This document shows, one piece after another, positions 5,155-8,213 of a stretch of DNA of 8,213 bases. The DNA is from JBJXGF01 sp046153015 (GTDB lineage: Bacteria; Actinomycetota; Acidimicrobiia; Acidimicrobiales; CAIXPF01). Both the position numbers and the translations under genes were made by a program. The notes under the pieces are model-generated. The model worked only from the letters and a program-made list of their open reading frames with translations, was not told the origin of the DNA and made no database searches. Position 1 is the stretch's first letter, and each line of letters starts with the position of its first letter. The stretch covers positions 1 to 8,213 of the forward strand of contig JBJXGF010000357.1 in the NCBI GenBank assembly GCA_046153015.1. The letters run 5' to 3'.

Positions 5155-6832
5155 CGATCCGGCCGCCACGATCGACCGCACCGGCCGGCGCGACCCGTCC
5201 TGGCCCGAAGCGGTCGAGATCTTCGACACGACCCTGCGCGACGGCACGCAGTTCGAGGGCGCCGCCCTCACGGTGGACGACAAGCTCCGGGTGGCCGAGC
5301 AGCTCGACTACCTGGGCGTGCACTGCATCGAGGGCGGCTGGCCGGGGGCGAACCCCAAGGACGAGGAGTTCTTCGCCCGCGCCGCCCACGAGCTCGACCT
5401 GTCCAGCTCCACGCTGGTGGCCTTCGGCTCCACCCGGCGCCCGCTCGGCAAGAGCGACGACGACCCGACGCTGCGGAACCTGGTCTCGGCCGGGACCAGC
5501 GCGGTCTGCATCGTCGGCAAGTGCTGGGACTACCACGTGACCGAGGCGCTGCGCACCACGCTCGAGGAGGGCGTGGCGATGGTGGCCGACTCGGTGCGGT
5601 TCCTCAAAGGCGCCGGCCTGCGGGTGCTCTTCGACGCCGAGCACTTCTTCGACGGGTACAAGCGCAACCCCGAGTACAGCCTCCGGGTGCTGGAGGCGGC
5701 GGTGATCGCCGGGGCCGACACGCTCGTGCTCTGCGACACCAACGGCGGGTCGCTGGCCCACGAGATCGGCCCCACCGTGGCCGAGGTGGTCCGCCACTTC
5801 GGCGGCGTGCAGGTGGGCATCCACACCCACAACGACACCGGCTCGGCGGTGGCCAACGCGCTGGCCGCGGTCGCGGCAGGGGCCGCGCACGTGCAGGGCA
5901 CCACCAACGGGTACGGCGAGCGGACCGGCAACTGCGATCTCGTGACCGTGATCCCCAACCTCACGCTGAAGATGGGCATCCGCACCCTGCCCGACGGCTG
6001 CCTGTCCCGGCTCACCGAGGTGAGCCACCACGTGGCCGAGATCGCGAACATGCCGCTCATGCACCAGCAGCCCTACGTCGGCTCGTCGGCGTTCGCCCAC
6101 AAGGCCGGGCTGCACACCTCCGCCATCGCCCGCCGGCCCGACTCCTACGAGCACATCGACCCGGCCGCGGTGGGCAACGGCACCCGCTTCCTCGTGTCGG
6201 ACCTGTCGGGCCGGGCCACGATCGAGCTCAAGTGCAAGGAGCTGGGCCTCGAGGTGGCCGGCAAGGACCTCGGCGTCGCCCTCGAGCAGCTCAAGACCCT
6301 CGAGAACGCCGGTTATCACTTCGAGGCGGCCGACGCCTCGCTCGAGCTGCTGCTGCGCCGCGCGTCGGGCTGGCGTCCCGAGTTCTTCGAGCTCGAGTCG
6401 TTCCGGGTGATCGTGGAGCACCGGCCCGAGGCCTCGGAGGCGGGCGGCGCCGGCGGCGACGCCGAGCATCCCCTCGGCCACACCGACGGCGTCGAGACCG
6501 AGGTCACGATCAAGCTCCGGGTGGGCGGCGCCGGGGGCGAGCGGATCATCTCCACCGGCGAGGGCAACGGCCCGGTCAACGCGCTCGACGCCGCGTTCCG
6601 CGGCGCGGTGGGGGACCGCTACCCGCAGCTCGAGCGGATGCACCTCACCGACTACAAGGTCCGGGTGCTCAACACCGAGCGCGGCACCGGCGCGGTCACG
6701 CGGGTGCTGATCGACTCGACCAACGGCGAGCGCACGTGGACCACGATCGGCGTGTCGCCCAACATCATCGAGGCCTCCTGGCAGGCGCTGAACGACGCGG
6801 TGGTGTACGGCCTGCTGCACACCGCGGCCTGA
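5141..6832 (+). CDS. cimA: (R)-citramalate synthase (CimA)
   Basis: CimA condenses pyruvate with acetyl-CoA to (R)-citramalate, starting the threonine-independent route to isoleucine. It belongs to the LeuA/homocitrate synthase (DRE-TIM) family. The protein has 563 residues. The TIM barrel (about 24-290) shows IFDTTLRDGTQFEG (27-40, Arg33 and metal ligand Asp34), IEGGWPGANPKDEEFF (63-78), GIHTHNDTGSAVAN (226-239, metal ligands His228 and His230) and QGTTNGYGERTGNCDL (252-267). The IEGGWPG.NPKD block distinguishes this CimA type from LeuA. A communication region follows (SSAFAHKAGLHTSAI, 315-329), then a C-terminal LeuA-type allosteric domain (about 415-563), which in relatives binds isoleucine as feedback inhibitor. 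It contains a Gly/Ala-rich insert (430-450). ATG 5141 lies inside ilvE, overlapping it by 14 nt, which suggests translational coupling. The frame is open further upstream but only as an ilvE shadow. Confidence 0.93.
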   Translation: MSTSNDPAATIDRTGRRDPSWPEAVEIFDTTLRDGTQFEGAALTVDDKLRVAEQLDYLGVHCIEGGWPGANPKDEEFFARAAHELDLSSSTLVAFGSTRRPLGKSDDDPTLRNLVSAGTSAVCIVGKCWDYHVTEALRTTLEEGVAMVADSVRFLKGAGLRVLFDAEHFFDGYKRNPEYSLRVLEAAVIAGADTLVLCDTNGGSLAHEIGPTVAEVVRHFGGVQVGIHTHNDTGSAVANALAAVAAGAAHVQGTTNGYGERTGNCDLVTVIPNLTLKMGIRTLPDGCLSRLTEVSHHVAEIANMPLMHQQPYVGSSAFAHKAGLHTSAIARRPDSYEHIDPAAVGNGTRFLVSDLSGRATIELKCKELGLEVAGKDLGVALEQLKTLENAGYHFEAADASLELLLRRASGWRPEFFELESFRVIVEHRPEASEAGGAGGDAEHPLGHTDGVETEVTIKLRVGGAGGERIISTGEGNGPVNALDAAFRGAVGDRYPQLERMHLTDYKVRVLNTERGTGAVTRVLIDSTNGERTWTTIGVSPNIIEASWQALNDAVVYGLLHTAA

Positions 6833-6841
6833 CATCTCCCG

Positions 6842-6847
6842 TATCAT
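6842..6847 (+). promoter_or_regulatory. Candidate -10 element before the 6856 gene
   Basis: TATCAT matches TANNNT and lies 8 nt (CACCGCCG) before ATG 6856. No Shine-Dalgarno precedes this ATG. The arrangement is like that before greA and gltX and suggests a near-leaderless transcript starting independently of the cimA operon, though read-through from cimA (stop at 6832) is also possible. Confidence 0.45.
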
Positions 6848-6855
6848 CACCGCCG

Positions 6856-7401
6856 ATGGCGCAGCCCGAGTACGTCCCGACTCCACCGGCGCGGGGGCCG
6901 GGCTACTACCAGTCGCCGCCCCGCCGGCCCGATTCGTGGCGGGCGGAGCGTCCGGGTGAGGTGGTCGAGAGCGGCCAGCCCGTCGGCGACCGCCTCGGCC
7001 GCCAGGGGCCCGACCAGGGCTATGTGTTCCGCCTGGTCCGCCACCTCGAGCCGCAGCTTCGCCTCCTGCCCGGCGAGGCGCTGGACGACGTGGTCGCCGC
7101 CTGCGCCATGGTCGCCACCAAGCGGGCCTCGATCTTCGGGCGGGCGCCGGTGGTGCACGACCTGACCGTGGCCTTCACGGTGTGGGGCTTCCTCGACGAC
7201 TCGCCCCCGGCGGAGCTGGCCGCGCTGCGCCGCGCGATGTTCGCCGAGGTGGCCAGCTCGCACCATTACGGCGAGCGCCGCGCCGTCGTCGACGCGGTGC
7301 CGGAGGAGACGCTGCGCCTCCCGCACCAGCAGGTGGCGCAGGCCTACCGGCAGGACTGGCGCAGCCTGCTCGCGCTGGCCGAATCCTCGAACGCCCACTG
7401 A
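6856..7401 (+). CDS. Conserved-looking hypothetical protein, 181 residues, Pro-rich N-terminus
   Basis: I do not recognise this family. The protein is soluble, with no signal peptide or membrane segment. Residues 1-52 are rich in Pro, Arg and Gly (VPTPPARGPGYYQSPPRRP) and probably disordered. Residues 53-181 look like a mainly helical domain with the hydrophobic core GYVFRLVRHLEPQLRLLPGE, an ATKRASIFGRAP loop, a VHDLTVAFTVWGFLDD segment and a C-terminal QQVAQAYRQDWRSLLALAE helix. A HHYGERR stretch (about 142-148) holds the only clustered His residues and gives no known catalytic motif. It starts 23 nt after cimA and ends 24 nt before gltX, with codon use like the neighbours and a candidate promoter of its own. 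The third-position G/C bias is kept through the whole frame, which supports real coding. No function is proposed. Confidence 0.8.
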   Translation: MAQPEYVPTPPARGPGYYQSPPRRPDSWRAERPGEVVESGQPVGDRLGRQGPDQGYVFRLVRHLEPQLRLLPGEALDDVVAACAMVATKRASIFGRAPVVHDLTVAFTVWGFLDDSPPAELAALRRAMFAEVASSHHYGERRAVVDAVPEETLRLPHQQVAQAYRQDWRSLLALAESSNAH

Positions 7402-7412
7402 CCGGCGGGCGG

Positions 7413-7418
7413 TAGCGT
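7413..7418 (+). promoter_or_regulatory. Candidate -10 element of gltX (leaderless)
   Basis: TAGCGT matches TANNNT and is separated from the gltX GTG at 7426 by exactly 7 nt (CGGGCCG). No Shine-Dalgarno sequence is visible. Transcription would start at or just before the GTG. Confidence 0.45.
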
Positions 7419-7425
7419 CGGGCCG

Positions 7426-8213
7426 GTGAACGTGCGCGTCCGCTTCGCCCCCTCGCCCACCGGCTACCTGCACGTGGGCAGCGCCCGCACCGCCCTGTCG
7501 AACTGGATCTACGCCCGTTCGGTGGGCGGCGCGTTCGTGCTGCGCATCGAGGACACCGACGCCGACCGCTCCCGCCCGGAGCTGATCGACCAGATCCTGC
7601 GGACCCTCGAATGGCTCGGCCTCGACTGGGACGAGGGGCCGATCCGCCAGTCGGGCCGGGTGGAGCGCTACGACCACGCGGTCGACACGCTGCTGCGCGC
7701 CGGCTGGGCTTTCCACGACGAGGGCGCCGTGCGCTTCCGCACCCCGGACGAAGGGGTCACCGGGTGGGACGACGTGATCCGCGGCCGGGTCGAGTTCGAC
7801 AACGTCAACCTCGAGGACTTCGTGATCCGGCGTTCCAACGGCGCGGCCACGTTCCTGCTGGCCAACGCGGTCGACGATCTCGACATGGGCATCACCCACG
7901 CCATCCGGGGCGAGGACCTCGTGAACACCACCCCCAAGGTGCTGCTGCTGATGCACGCCCTCGAGGCGGCGGCGCCGCCGGTCTACGCCCACCTGCCGCT
8001 GCTGGTGAACGAGAGGCGCCAGAAGCTCTCCAAGCGTCGCGACGACGTGGCGGTGGAGGACTACCGCGACCGCGGCTATCTCCCCGAGGCCATGGCCAAC
8101 TACCTCGCCACGCTCGGCTGGGGCGCGCCCGACGGCGTGGAGGTGCGCCCGATGGCCGAGATCGTGAGCCTGTTCCGCCTGGAGGACATGAACAAGGCCA
8201 GCGCCTTCTTCGA
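7426..8213 (+). CDS. gltX: Glutamyl-tRNA synthetase, N-terminal 262 residues (3' end outside window)
   Basis: GltX is a class I aminoacyl-tRNA synthetase that charges tRNA-Glu (and in many bacteria without GlnRS also tRNA-Gln) with glutamate. The catalytic fold is clear: VRFAPSPTGYLHVGSARTAL (5-24, with the HIGH-type HVGS), FVLRIEDTDADRSRPE (37-52), FLLANAVDDLDMGITHAIRGEDLVNTTPK (143-171) and KLSKRRDD (200-207, the KMSKS loop). GTG 7426 is chosen because the conserved N-terminus begins directly there. The segment after RYDHAVDTLLRAGWAF is short: it goes straight to HDEGAVRFRTPDEG, lacking the usual insertion of some 35-40 residues with the Cys-x-Cys type zinc site. KLSKR thus falls at residue 200, against about 237 in E. 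coli. There is no sign of a frameshift. The anticodon-binding domain is outside the window. Presence of EDMNKASAFF suggests a full-length GltX rather than the truncated GluQ-RS. Confidence 0.94.
   Translation, partial: MNVRVRFAPSPTGYLHVGSARTALSNWIYARSVGGAFVLRIEDTDADRSRPELIDQILRTLEWLGLDWDEGPIRQSGRVERYDHAVDTLLRAGWAFHDEGAVRFRTPDEGVTGWDDVIRGRVEFDNVNLEDFVIRRSNGAATFLLANAVDDLDMGITHAIRGEDLVNTTPKVLLLMHALEAAAPPVYAHLPLLVNERRQKLSKRRDDVAVEDYRDRGYLPEAMANYLATLGWGAPDGVEVRPMAEIVSLFRLEDMNKASAFF

Noticed and set aside
5066..6886. Very long minus-strand frame (606 codons) opposite cimA
   Set aside because: It is rich in His, Arg, Gly and Val with no recognisable motif. Such antisense open frames are common opposite GC-rich genes.
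1..8213. CRISPR array, tRNA or rRNA genes, insertion sequence or phage attachment site
   Set aside because: No regularly spaced repeats, cloverleaf-like sequence, transposase motifs or terminal inverted repeats were seen. The gene content is ordinary core metabolism with uniform codon use.

Overview
The window is GC-rich throughout (codon third positions almost all G or C) and starts with GTG as often as ATG. LeuC, LeuD and LeuB carry the actinobacterial forms of their family motifs. This suggests a high-GC Actinomycetota. The presence of a citramalate synthase of the CimA type and the gene order make me lean towards Acidimicrobiia, but that is inference, not proof.

Layout. Positions 1-264 hold the 3' end of a small-residue-rich membrane protein of unknown function (+). 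Positions 265-518 are non-coding between convergent genes; they contain several compatible inverted repeats and an exact 11-nt direct repeat. Positions 519-3014 are a compact leftward block, greA-leuC-leuD, reading from 3014 down to 519. Positions 3015-3230 are a divergent control region. Positions 3231-6832 are a compact rightward block, leuB-ilvE-cimA. An unrecognised 181-residue protein follows (6856-7401), then the first 262 codons of glutamyl-tRNA synthetase (7426 to the window end).

Pathway. CimA makes (R)-citramalate from pyruvate and acetyl-CoA. LeuCD isomerises it and LeuB oxidises and decarboxylates it to 2-oxobutyrate, the first precursor of isoleucine. The same LeuCD and LeuB serve leucine synthesis, and IlvE performs the last transamination of all three branched-chain amino acids. 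The two divergent blocks therefore hold a threonine-independent isoleucine route, apart from the IlvBN, IlvC and IlvD steps. No leuA or ilvA is visible here.

Main discovery. The leader upstream of leuB encodes a 13-residue peptide (3105-3146) with three consecutive Ile codons and no Leu codon. A strong hairpin begins at its stop codon, and an intrinsic-terminator-like hairpin with a U-rich tail follows. Two alternative helices interlock with the first hairpin: one pairs leader-peptide codons with its loop and 3' arm, the other pairs its 3' arm with the leuB ribosome-binding region by 10 perfect base pairs. This looks like an isoleucine-sensing attenuator, possibly acting on both transcription and translation. 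Other points of interest are a recurring -10-like box 7-8 nt before start codons (near-leaderless transcripts) and a GluRS lacking the usual Cys-containing insertion.
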